NCBI GenBank assembly: GCA_015060625.1
Contig: SUYC01000003.1
Location: forward strand, 1 to 64,000
Source: Xylanibacter ruminicola
GTDB taxonomy: Bacteria; Bacteroidota; Bacteroidia; Bacteroidales; Bacteroidaceae
Length of the DNA: 64,000 bases
Direction of reading: 5' to 3'
Shown in pieces: positions 33,077-40,711 of this stretch; the first letter of the stretch is position 1, and each line of letters opens with the position of its first letter. Under the pieces are notes generated by a model that did not search any database, was not told the origin of the DNA, and was given only the letters and a program-made list of their open reading frames with translations. A program made the position numbers and the translations under genes.

Positions 33077-34093
33077 ATGATTAGAAAAGTACAGTTTGAG
33101 AGTCAGGAGCGCCGTATCAACCAGGTTCTTGCTGCTCTGAAGGAGAATGGCATCAACTCTATCGAGGAGGCCAATGAGATTTGTGAAAAGGCAGGTATCG
33201 ACCCATATCAGATGTGTGAGGACACTCAGCTCATCTGCTTCGAGAATGCTAAGTGGGCTTATGTTTGTGGTGCTGCTATCGCCATCAAGAAGGGCGTAAA
33301 GACAGCTGCCGAGGCTGCTGAGGCCATCGGTATCGGTCTGCAGAGCTTCTGTATCCCAGGATCAGTAGCCGACGATCGTAAGGTAGGTATCGGTCACGGT
33401 AACCTCGCTGCTCGTCTGCTCCGCGAGGAGACAGAGTGCTTCGCATTCCTGGCAGGTCACGAGAGCTTCGCTGCTGCTGAGGGTGCTATCAAGATTGCTG
33501 AGATGGCTAACAAGGTTCGTAAGAAACCTCTGCGTGTTATCCTGAACGGTCTTGGTAAGGACGCTGCTCAGATCATCAGCCGTATCAACGGTTTCACATA
33601 CGTACAGACCAAGTTCGACTACTTCACCGGCGAGCTCAACGTTGTTAAGGAGGTTCCTTATGGCAACAACCCCAGCCGTCTGAAGGTTAAGTGCTATGGT
33701 GCCGACGACGTACGTGAGGGTGTTGCTATCCTGTGGAAGGAGAACGTAGATGTATCTATCACTGGTAACTCTACCAACCCAACACGTTTCCAGCACCCAG
33801 TAGCTGGTACCTACAAGAAGGAGCGCGTGCTCGCTGGCAAGCCTTACTTCTCTGTAGCATCTGGTGGTGGTACTGGTCGTACACTGCACCCAGACAACAT
33901 GGCAGCCGGTCCTGCTTCTTATGGTATGACCGACACTATGGGTCGTATGCACTCTGACGCTCAGTTCGCAGGTTCATCTTCTGTTCCTGCTCACGTTGAG
34001 ATGATGGGCTTCCTGGGTATGGGTAACAACCCAATGGTAGGTGCTACTGTTTCTGTAGCCGTTGCTATCGACCTCGCTATCAACAAAAAGTAA
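33077..34093 (+). CDS. GGGtGRT-family protein
   Basis: A 338-residue cytoplasmic protein recognised by its hallmark ASGGGTGRTLHPDN near residue 264. Other conserved-looking stretches are FCIPGSVADDRKVGIGHGNLAARLL, LNGLGKDAAQIISRI and GNSTNPTRFQHPVAGTYKKER. No enzymatic activity is established for the family to my knowledge. The tight pairing with the scaffold-like gene (15-bp gap, strong ribosome site) suggests they act together, perhaps with an iron-sulfur or other metal cofactor. High codon bias suggests abundance. It is followed by a strong terminator. Confidence 0.92.
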   Translation: MIRKVQFESQERRINQVLAALKENGINSIEEANEICEKAGIDPYQMCEDTQLICFENAKWAYVCGAAIAIKKGVKTAAEAAEAIGIGLQSFCIPGSVADDRKVGIGHGNLAARLLREETECFAFLAGHESFAAAEGAIKIAEMANKVRKKPLRVILNGLGKDAAQIISRINGFTYVQTKFDYFTGELNVVKEVPYGNNPSRLKVKCYGADDVREGVAILWKENVDVSITGNSTNPTRFQHPVAGTYKKERVLAGKPYFSVASGGGTGRTLHPDNMAAGPASYGMTDTMGRMHSDAQFAGSSSVPAHVEMMGFLGMGNNPMVGATVSVAVAIDLAINKK

Positions 34094-34118
34094 TAGTTGC
34101 TGAGCGATATAATTAATT

Positions 34119-34150
34119 AAGCCTCGCCAATTGGCGGGGCTTATTTTTTT
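34119..34150 (+). terminator. Rho-independent terminator
   Basis: AAGCCTCGCC (34119-34128) pairs with GGCGGGGCTT (34133-34142), then a T-run to 34150. Confidence 0.92.
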
Positions 34151-34173
34151 GTTGTTAGAGCAAGGGAAACGCT

Positions 34174-34704
34174 TTATTGTACCTTTGTCATGCGATACCC
34201 CATTCGTTTAAGTTGCACGGCGGCACCCATCAGGTAGAGTTGGTGCAGGCAACTCACATAACCGTTAAAGGCCTCTTTTGTTCCGGGTTCTAAGCGCTGG
34301 TGCATCAGCGCATTGTAAACACGCTGAGCGCACTCGCCAGTAAGTTTTTCCAAGGCTGTGTAATCGTCGCCACGCAGCAAGAGCACCTCCTCGCGAATGT
34401 ATTCGTCCATCGCATCGTAGCCACGCTTGTCGCGTATGTAAGCATACAGGTTTTCTACCTTAGAGTATATCTCCCATTCGGTATCCCACATCTTTGCCAC
34501 GGCCAGACCGATATACATCATCCACCCCAATGATGCCGAAGGATAAGACTGAAACTCGCGAATGCCATCGGGAAGGTAAGCCTTAGCTATCTCCTCCCAT
34601 TTTTCTTCTACATCCGGGCATTCGGGTAAACGCTCATCGACCTCATTCAAACTCTGCAGAAACAGGTGCAGATCATTACGTAATTGTTCTTCAAATTTTT
34701 CCAT
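34174..34704 (-). CDS. Conserved-looking hypothetical protein
   Basis: A 176-residue soluble, mostly helical protein that I cannot name. Stretches that look functional are SYPSASLGWMMYIGLAVAKMWD and GYDAMDEYIREEVLLLRGDDY. There is no signal peptide or catalytic motif. The start at 34704 (MEKFEEQLRND) was chosen over the long frame from 34776 because the -7 box at 34713-34720 lies inside that frame. The ATG is then 8 bases from the box, so the mRNA is nearly leaderless. It is divergent from the dehydrogenase gene. Confidence 0.78.
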   Translation of the reverse strand: MEKFEEQLRNDLHLFLQSLNEVDERLPECPDVEEKWEEIAKAYLPDGIREFQSYPSASLGWMMYIGLAVAKMWDTEWEIYSKVENLYAYIRDKRGYDAMDEYIREEVLLLRGDDYTALEKLTGECAQRVYNALMHQRLEPGTKEAFNGYVSCLHQLYLMGAAVQLKRMGYRMTKVQ

Positions 34705-34712
34705 TTCGGGTG

Positions 34713-34720
34713 CAAAATTA
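34713..34720 (-). promoter_or_regulatory. Promoter -7 box for the 34174-34704 gene
   Basis: TAATTTTG on the minus strand, 8 bases before the ATG. Confidence 0.6.
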
Positions 34721-34752
34721 ATTCTTTTCTGGCAAATTACAAAAAAAAATTG

Positions 34753-34760
34753 TATCTTTG
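34753..34760 (+). promoter_or_regulatory. Promoter -7 box for the dehydrogenase gene
   Basis: TATCTTTG, 20 bases before the ATG at 34781. Confidence 0.65.
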
Positions 34761-34780
34761 CACCAAAATCTGACACAACA

Positions 34781-35725
34781 ATGAAAATAGTAATTCTTGA
34801 CGGTTATACAGCTAATCCTGGAGATTTGTCATGGAGAGAGCTGGAGAAGATGGGTGATGTAACGGTATATGAGCGTACGTCGCCCGAGGAGACTGTAGTG
34901 AGAGCAGCCGATGCTGAGGTAGTGCTTACCAACAAAGTGCTGATGACACGCGAGGTGATGGAACAGTTGCCACAGCTCAAATACATCGGCGTTTTGGCAA
35001 CTGGCTACAACGTGGTGGATATCCAAGCTGCACACGAGCGCGGCATCGTGGTAACCAACGTGCCTGCTTACAGCACCGAGAGTGTGGCACAGATGGTGTT
35101 TGCACATCTGCTCACTGTGACAAACCGCACAGAGCACTATGCGCAGCAGAACCGTGAGGGCAAGTGGAGTAGGAGTAAGGACTTCTGTTACTGCGATACT
35201 ACCCTGACAGAGATGGCCGGTAAGACATTCGGTATTGTGGGATTGGGAAACATCGGTATGCGTGTAGCTCAGATTGCGCTTGCCTTCGGTATGAAGGTAA
35301 AGGCGCTGAGCAGCAAAGAGGTGCTGCCCGAAGGTATCGAGAAGGTGACACTTGACGAGTTGCTGGCTACATCCGATGTGTTGTCGCTGCATTGTCCGCT
35401 AACAGATAGCACCCGTCACCTTATTAATAAAGAGAGTATTCAGAAAATGAAGTCGTCGGCTATCCTGATTAACACTGGTCGTGGACCGCTGGTTGACGAC
35501 GACGCTGTGGCCAATGCGCTGGCTGAGGGACGACTTTATGCTTTCTGTGCCGACGTGATGACCGTAGAACCACCTGCTGCAGACAATCCTTTGCTGAAGC
35601 AGTCCAACGCTTATATCACGCCTCATATTGCTTGGGCGAGTACCGAAGCCCGAGTGCGACTGATACAGATTGCAACCGAAAATGTAGGTTGCTTCATCAA
35701 CGGGAAACCACAGAATGTGGTATGA
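34781..35725 (+). CDS. D-2-hydroxyacid dehydrogenase (glycerate dehydrogenase-like)
   Basis: A 314-residue NAD(P)-dependent enzyme reducing a 2-keto acid such as hydroxypyruvate. The substrate-binding loop is LATGYNVVD, the nucleotide fold has GLGNIGMRVA, the catalytic Arg lies in NTGRGPLV, and the acid/base His is in PHIAWAS. The overall pattern, including TKVLMTRE-type NKVLMTRE and the DVMTVEPP segment, fits glycerate dehydrogenase rather than serine-pathway SerA, which carries a regulatory ACT domain absent here. It has its own promoter and terminator. Confidence 0.92.
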   Translation: MKIVILDGYTANPGDLSWRELEKMGDVTVYERTSPEETVVRAADAEVVLTNKVLMTREVMEQLPQLKYIGVLATGYNVVDIQAAHERGIVVTNVPAYSTESVAQMVFAHLLTVTNRTEHYAQQNREGKWSRSKDFCYCDTTLTEMAGKTFGIVGLGNIGMRVAQIALAFGMKVKALSSKEVLPEGIEKVTLDELLATSDVLSLHCPLTDSTRHLINKESIQKMKSSAILINTGRGPLVDDDAVANALAEGRLYAFCADVMTVEPPAADNPLLKQSNAYITPHIAWASTEARVRLIQIATENVGCFINGKPQNVV

Positions 35726-35731
35726 AAAATA

Positions 35732-35759
35732 AAAGGCAGTGCTTGCGGGCACTGCCTTT
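35732..35759. terminator. Bidirectional terminator
   Basis: AAAGGCAGTGC (35732-35742) pairs with GCACTGCCTTT (35749-35759), between convergent genes. Confidence 0.88.
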
Positions 35760-35763
35760 ATGA

Positions 35764-36069
35764 TTAAATCTCGAAATCGAGACAACTGCGCTGAACGGTG
35801 TAAGGACGAACCTTACCGTTGGCCACAGCTACATGCTCGGGGTGAACGGCATAACCCTTCAGAGCCTCTTCGCTCTCCAAAGTGCTATCGAGCATGACAT
35901 CGGCATTGGATGAAGCCAGACGACCATCGATATGAACCTTGACATCGAGTAGTCCGGGTACCTTACCTACCAAACCTTCCAACCCAGCCTTGATACCGGC
36001 CTTCACAGTTTTTTTCTCTTCCTCAGAGAGTTCTGGATTCAGGGTCCAGAGAATAATATGCTTTACCAT
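35764..36069 (-). CDS. Dabb-domain (stress-responsive alpha/beta barrel) protein
   Basis: A 101-residue single-domain protein of the dimeric alpha-beta barrel (Dabb) family. It begins MVKHIILWTLNPELSEEEKK, has VPGLLDVKVHID in the second strand, and ends with HPEHVAVANGKVRPYTVQRS, where the His-Pro-xx-His element is typical of the family. Proteins of this type bind or modify small hydrophobic ligands, or are linked to stress; no substrate can be assigned. It stands alone on the minus strand with a promoter box at 36099-36106. Confidence 0.92.
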   Translation of the reverse strand: MVKHIILWTLNPELSEEEKKTVKAGIKAGLEGLVGKVPGLLDVKVHIDGRLASSNADVMLDSTLESEEALKGYAVHPEHVAVANGKVRPYTVQRSCLDFEI

Positions 36070-36098
36070 AACTTAAAATGATTAATATAATGTATGTG

Positions 36099-36106
36099 CA
36101 AAAATA
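36099..36106 (-). promoter_or_regulatory. Promoter -7 box for the Dabb gene
   Basis: TATTTTTG on the minus strand, 29 bases before the ATG. Confidence 0.6.
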
Positions 36107-36149
36107 GACAAAATAGTTGAATAATGCTTCCTTTTTCACTTTTTTTTCG

Positions 36150-36157
36150 TATATTTG
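36150..36157 (+). promoter_or_regulatory. Promoter -7 box for ettA
   Basis: TATATTTG, 28 bases before the ATG at 36186. Confidence 0.65.
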
Positions 36158-36185
36158 CCGACAAATCAAAAAATAATAGATATTT

Positions 36186-37883
36186 ATGGCAACAGTTGAC
36201 GACAAGAAAGTGATATTCTCGATGGTGGGCGTGAGCAAAACCATCCAGCAGAATCAGAAGCAAGTGCTTAAAAACATTTACCTGAGTTTTTTCTATGGCG
36301 CCAAGATTGGTATCATCGGACTGAACGGTGCTGGTAAATCTACCCTGATGAAAATTATCGCAGGGCTCGACCAGCAGTATCAGGGCAACGTGGTGTGGAG
36401 CCCCGGCTACAGTGTGGGCTATCTGCCACAGGAACCGCCACTGAACGAGGAAAAGACGGTGAAAGAGAACGTGATGGAAGGCGTGCAGCATGTGTATGAT
36501 GCGCTGGCCGAATACGATGAGATAAACGTAAAGTTCGGATTGCCCGAGTACTACGAGGACGCCGACAAGATGGATAAACTGATGCAGCGACAGGCTGAGC
36601 TGCAGGATATCATCGATGCGACTGATGCCTGGAATATGGACTCAAAACTGGATCGCGCGATGGCAGCGCTGAACTGTCCGCCAGGCGATTGGAGTGTGAA
36701 GAATCTCTCGGGTGGTGAGCGACGCCGTGTGGCTCTGTGCCGACTGCTACTGCAGAAACCCGATGTGCTGCTTTTGGATGAGCCTACCAACCATCTGGAT
36801 GCCGAGAGCATCGACTGGCTGGAGCAACATCTGCAGCAATATGAGGGAACGGTGATTGCCGTGACCCACGACCGCTACTTCCTGGACGATGTGGCTGAGT
36901 GGATTCTGGAACTGGATCGTGGCGAGGGTATCCCCTGGAAGGGCAACTATTCGAGCTGGCTGGAACAGAAGAGTCAGCGCCTGGCTCAGGAGGAGAAAAG
37001 CGCCTCGAAGCGCCGTAAAACACTGGAGCGTGAGTTGGAGTGGGTGCGTATGGCGCCCAAGGCCCGTCATGCTAAGGGTAAGGCCCGACTGAACTCGTAT
37101 GAGATGATGCTGAACGAGGAACAGAAACAGAAGGAAGAGAAACTTGAGATATTTATCCCCAACGGACCACGATTGGGTAATAAGGTGATAGAGGCTGAGC
37201 ATGTAGCAAAGTCGTTCCCCGAAAAGCAACTCTTTACCGACTTGAACTTCAATCTGCCACCCAATGGTATTGTGGGTGTGATTGGTCCTAACGGTGCGGG
37301 TAAAACTACATTGTTCCGACTCATCATGGGCTTGGATCAGCCTGATGCAGGTCAGTTCTCGGTAGGCGAAACGGTGAAGTTGAGCTATGTGGATCAGCAG
37401 CATAAGGATATCGATCCAACCAAATCTGTTTATGAGGTAGTGAGTCAGGGTAACGAGACTATCCGCATGGGGGGCAAGGACGTGAATGTGCGTGCCTATC
37501 TGAGCCGATTCAACTTCAGTGGTGCCGACCAGGAGAAGAAGTGCGGTGTACTGTCGGGAGGTGAGCGCAACCGCCTGCACTTGGCCATCGCACTGAAGCA
37601 GGAGGGAAATGTGCTGTTGCTCGACGAGCCTACCAATGATATAGACGTGAATACCCTGCGTGCGCTGGAGGAGGGCTTGGAGGCCTTTGCTGGTTGTGCA
37701 GTGATCATCAGTCATGACCGTTGGTTCCTGGATCGTATCTGTACACATATATTAGCATTCGAGGGAGATGGAAACGTGTTCTACTTCGAAGGCAACTATA
37801 GCGAGTATGAGAGCAACAAGGCTCAACGTTTGGGGTTAGAGGAACCCAAACGTGCCCGATACCGTAAACTCATGGAAGAGTAA
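36186..37883 (+). CDS. ettA: Energy-dependent translational throttle protein EttA (ABC-F)
   Basis: A 565-residue soluble ABC-F ATPase that binds the ribosomal E site and gates entry into elongation according to ATP/ADP. Two ATPase modules are present: Walker A GLNGAGKST and GPNGAGKTT, signature LSGGERRRVAL and LSGGERNRLHLAI, and Walker B VLLLDEPTNHLD and VLLLDEPTNDID. The linker between them contains KRRKTLERELEWVRMAPKAR, and the EttA-type arm follows the first Walker A. Length and start (MATVDDKKVIFSM) match EttA. The GH2 gene follows 30 bp downstream. Confidence 0.95.
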   Translation: MATVDDKKVIFSMVGVSKTIQQNQKQVLKNIYLSFFYGAKIGIIGLNGAGKSTLMKIIAGLDQQYQGNVVWSPGYSVGYLPQEPPLNEEKTVKENVMEGVQHVYDALAEYDEINVKFGLPEYYEDADKMDKLMQRQAELQDIIDATDAWNMDSKLDRAMAALNCPPGDWSVKNLSGGERRRVALCRLLLQKPDVLLLDEPTNHLDAESIDWLEQHLQQYEGTVIAVTHDRYFLDDVAEWILELDRGEGIPWKGNYSSWLEQKSQRLAQEEKSASKRRKTLERELEWVRMAPKARHAKGKARLNSYEMMLNEEQKQKEEKLEIFIPNGPRLGNKVIEAEHVAKSFPEKQLFTDLNFNLPPNGIVGVIGPNGAGKTTLFRLIMGLDQPDAGQFSVGETVKLSYVDQQHKDIDPTKSVYEVVSQGNETIRMGGKDVNVRAYLSRFNFSGADQEKKCGVLSGGERNRLHLAIALKQEGNVLLLDEPTNDIDVNTLRALEEGLEAFAGCAVIISHDRWFLDRICTHILAFEGDGNVFYFEGNYSEYESNKAQRLGLEEPKRARYRKLMEE

Positions 37884-37913
37884 TTCTTTTATTAAAAAAA
37901 ACAATAACTTAAA

Positions 37914-40199
37914 ATGAAAAAACTAACTTTATGTGCTGTGCTGTTGGGAGCCTGTATGGGTGCCCAGGCACAGACACAGCAACTATTCGACAATGGCTGG
38001 CATTTCAGCCACGATGGCAAGACCATCAGTGTAAACCTACCTCACGATTGGGACATCTCGTATGCCTCTAATCCTGAAACCGGTGCCACGGGAACCGATG
38101 GCGGCTGGTTTCCTGCTGGCAAAGGTGAGTATCGCAAAGCTTTCGCCACCCCTAAGGGGGAACTGGTGAAACTGCACTTCGAGGGCGTTTATCAGCGTGC
38201 CGAAGTGTTTGTGAATGGACAGAAGGCTGGGCAGCATGCTTATGGCTATACCCCCTTCACCGTGGACGTGACACCTTATTTATATAAGGACAAACGACTG
38301 AATGAAGTAGTGGTGAAGGTGGACAACAGTCAGCAGGTGAACTGTCGCTGGTATTCTGGCTCAGGTATTTATCGCCACGTGTGGCTGCAGACGATGCCAC
38401 TCCTGCACATAGCCGAGAATGGTGTGTTTGTTACCACAAGCAATATATCGGCCAAAGAAGCCACAGTGAATGTTGAAGTGACAGTGCAGAACGAGGCTGC
38501 TACTGCCGGTCAGGCCATTGTAGAAGTGGAAGGTAAGCAGCAGCAGGTGGAGCTCCAGGCTGGCGAGAGCAAGTCGGTATGCTTTAGCTATACTATTCAG
38601 AATCCCCATCTTTGGTCACCTCAGGATCCCTATCTTTACACTGTCAGCACTAAAATCTCGACGCAAAACTCTCAACACTCAACAAAATTCGGCGTGCGCT
38701 CCTTCAGTTACGATGCAGAGAAAGGATTTGTGCTTAACGGCAAGCCTATGCTGCTGAATGGTGCCTGCGTGCACCACGACGACGGTGTGATAGGAGCCAT
38801 GGCCTTCGACGATGCTGAGATACGCAAGGTGCGCCTGATGAAGCAGGCAGGATTCAATCTGATTCGTACTAGTCATAACCCCACTACACGTGCTTTCCTG
38901 GATGCCTGCGACTCATTGGGTATGCTGGTTATCGGAGAGGCTTTCGATGGTTGGCGCACAGCTAAGAAGCCCTATGACTATTCGACACTCATCGATTCGT
39001 GCTATCGTGAGGATATCCATGCCATGGTGATGCGCGACCGCAATCACCCCAGTATCATCTCTTGGAGCATCGGCAATGAGGTGATAGAGCGTAAGGAGAT
39101 AGCTGTGGTTACCACAGCCCGCAAATTGAAGGCTGCTGTGCTGGAGTGCGATAAGACACGACCCGTGACCGAGGCCCTCTGTGCTTGGGACCGCGATTGG
39201 GAGATTTACGACCCACACTTTGAGGTGCTGGATATTGCCGGCTATAACTACATGATATTTAAGCATGCTACTGACCACAAGCGTGATCCCAAGCGCGTAA
39301 TGTGGCAGACAGAGAGTTATCCGCGTGGGGCTTTCCGCAATTGGGCTACCGTGCATGATTATCCTTACGTGATTGGTGATATGGTATGGACAGGTCTCGA
39401 CTATCTGGGAGAGTCGGGCATCGGTCGCTATTACTATGAGGGTGAGCGCCCAGGCGAGAGCTATGCCGAAGGTGGACAACCCGATTGGCACGGTGCTTGC
39501 TGCGGCGATGTGGATATGACTGGTTGGCGTCGCCCCATCAGCCATTACCGTAGTATGCTGTGGAATGACCATGAACCTCTCTACATGGCTGTGAAGGAGC
39601 CAAATGGCTATCATGGTAAGATATATGAAACCTCTTGGAGCGTTTGGCCTACATGGGAGAGTTGGAACTGGGCTGGCTGGGAAGGTAAGCCCATCGATGT
39701 AGAGGTATATACCAAGGCGCCCGAGGTGAAACTCTATTTGAACGACCAACTGGTGGGTTCTAAGAAGGTGAGCCGCGATACAGAGTTTAAGGCTGTGTTC
39801 ACGTTGCCTTACGAGGCTGGCACCCTGCGAGCCGAAGCTGGTGATGAGAGCGTCAGTTTGGCTACTGCCGGTGAACCTGCCAAGTTGCGCCTGACAGCCG
39901 ACCGCACTAAGTTGACTGCCGATGGACAGTCGCTGGCCTATATCACCGTCGAGGTGGTGGATAAGGAGGGTAGGGTATGTCCTGATGCTGCTATCCCCTG
40001 CGAGGCTATCGTAAAGGGACAGGCCACGCTGATGGCTTTTGCCTCGGCCGACCTGAAGGATCGCGAAATAAAGACATCACCACGCGCCACGACTTTTAAA
40101 GGGCGCGCTATCATCGTGGTGCGTAGCACCCATAAGAAAGGTAAGGTGCAGGTAATCGTGAAGAGCTGTCTGCCCGATATTTCTTTAACTATCGGATAG
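37914..40199 (+). CDS. Exported GH2 beta-galactosidase-type glycosidase
   Basis: A 761-residue exported GH2 enzyme, with signal peptide cleaved after GAQAQ. The sugar-binding N-terminal domain (LPHDWDIS, GVYQRAEVFVNGQ) and the immunoglobulin-like domain precede the TIM barrel, where SIGNEV carries the acid/base Glu and WQTESYPRG the nucleophile Glu. A DUF4982-like and a C-terminal invasin-type Ig domain (LTADRTKLTADGQSLAYITVEV) follow. Beta-galactosidase is the commonest activity; beta-glucuronidase or mannosidase is not excluded. The stretch KISTQNSQHSTKF is encoded by a CTCTCAACACTCAAC microrepeat inside the Ig domain, which looks like an inserted loop. Confidence 0.92.
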   Translation: MKKLTLCAVLLGACMGAQAQTQQLFDNGWHFSHDGKTISVNLPHDWDISYASNPETGATGTDGGWFPAGKGEYRKAFATPKGELVKLHFEGVYQRAEVFVNGQKAGQHAYGYTPFTVDVTPYLYKDKRLNEVVVKVDNSQQVNCRWYSGSGIYRHVWLQTMPLLHIAENGVFVTTSNISAKEATVNVEVTVQNEAATAGQAIVEVEGKQQQVELQAGESKSVCFSYTIQNPHLWSPQDPYLYTVSTKISTQNSQHSTKFGVRSFSYDAEKGFVLNGKPMLLNGACVHHDDGVIGAMAFDDAEIRKVRLMKQAGFNLIRTSHNPTTRAFLDACDSLGMLVIGEAFDGWRTAKKPYDYSTLIDSCYREDIHAMVMRDRNHPSIISWSIGNEVIERKEIAVVTTARKLKAAVLECDKTRPVTEALCAWDRDWEIYDPHFEVLDIAGYNYMIFKHATDHKRDPKRVMWQTESYPRGAFRNWATVHDYPYVIGDMVWTGLDYLGESGIGRYYYEGERPGESYAEGGQPDWHGACCGDVDMTGWRRPISHYRSMLWNDHEPLYMAVKEPNGYHGKIYETSWSVWPTWESWNWAGWEGKPIDVEVYTKAPEVKLYLNDQLVGSKKVSRDTEFKAVFTLPYEAGTLRAEAGDESVSLATAGEPAKLRLTADRTKLTADGQSLAYITVEVVDKEGRVCPDAAIPCEAIVKGQATLMAFASADLKDREIKTSPRATTFKGRAIIVVRSTHKKGKVQVIVKSCLPDISLTIG

Positions 40200-40230
40200 A
40201 TGTTTTCGAAAGTATAGCTTGTTGGTGCAT

Positions 40231-40271
40231 AAAAAAAGCCGCTCGAGAGTCATCAACGACTCAACGGCGGC
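40231..40271 (-). terminator. Terminator of the minus-strand small RNA
   Basis: On the minus strand GCCGC and GAGTC pair with GACTC and GCGGC, followed by seven T (A at 40231-40237 on the plus strand). An outer GTTGGTGC/GCACCAAC stem (40221-40228, 40270-40277) encloses it. Confidence 0.85.
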
Positions 40272-40492
40272 ACCAACAATCTATGAATAACTAAAAACCT
40301 TTTTCTGAGATAAAACGGAGTGTCACCACTGCGTCTTTGTTATCCTTACTAACAAATCTTTTCTAACACCTTAGAAATACCTATCTCCAATTTAACTAAT
40401 AAACCTAAAACCAAATTCTAACTAACTATTAACTCTAAATAAAAACCTAAATCAATCTATATTACCTAACTAATACCTCTGTATCTTTTTGA
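40231..40492 (-). ncRNA. Candidate small RNA of about 260 nt
   Basis: The 512-bp gap between GH2 and uraA holds no gene but shows a complete minus-strand transcription unit: a promoter at 40498-40528, then about 260 nt and a strong Rho-independent terminator with a seven-T tail. All three minus-strand frames are broken by stops (many TAG/TAA in TTAGTTAGG-type repeats), so it should be non-coding. The 5' half is A/T-rich with repeated TTAGTT and TTTAGGTTT units; the 3' half has more structure (ACTCCG, GGTGCCGCC). The downstream gene on its strand is far beyond the convergent GH2, so it is not a leader of a gene. The family is not recognised. Confidence 0.72.
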
Positions 40493-40497
40493 CGATG

Positions 40498-40528
40498 CAA
40501 AGGTACGGCGATTTTCGTTACCATACAA
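40498..40528 (-). promoter_or_regulatory. Promoter of the candidate small RNA
   Basis: On the minus strand: TTG (40528-40526), a 20-bp spacer, then TACCTTTG (40505-40498). Both elements and spacing match the Bacteroidetes consensus. Confidence 0.75.
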
Positions 40529-40676
40529 TAAAAATGATATACTTTTCGCAAAAAAATGCATTTCTTTTGATATACATCAAGCTGTTGTGTGCGAACACAG
40601 TTAAATTGTGTGCGAAAACAGTTCTTTCGGTAAAAATAAAAATGGGGAAAAGCATGAGAGTATTGTGGATTTTTTG

Positions 40677-40684
40677 TATATTTG
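40677..40684 (+). promoter_or_regulatory. Promoter -7 box for uraA
   Basis: TATATTTG, 27 bases before the ATG at 40712. Confidence 0.65.
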
Positions 40685-40711
40685 CACGATTTTATAAAAT
40701 TTCTTACTTAG

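Noticed and set aside
40221..40277. A terminator for GH2 on the plus strand
   Set aside because: The hairpin has its T-run only on the minus strand, and the plus strand after it is AC-rich.
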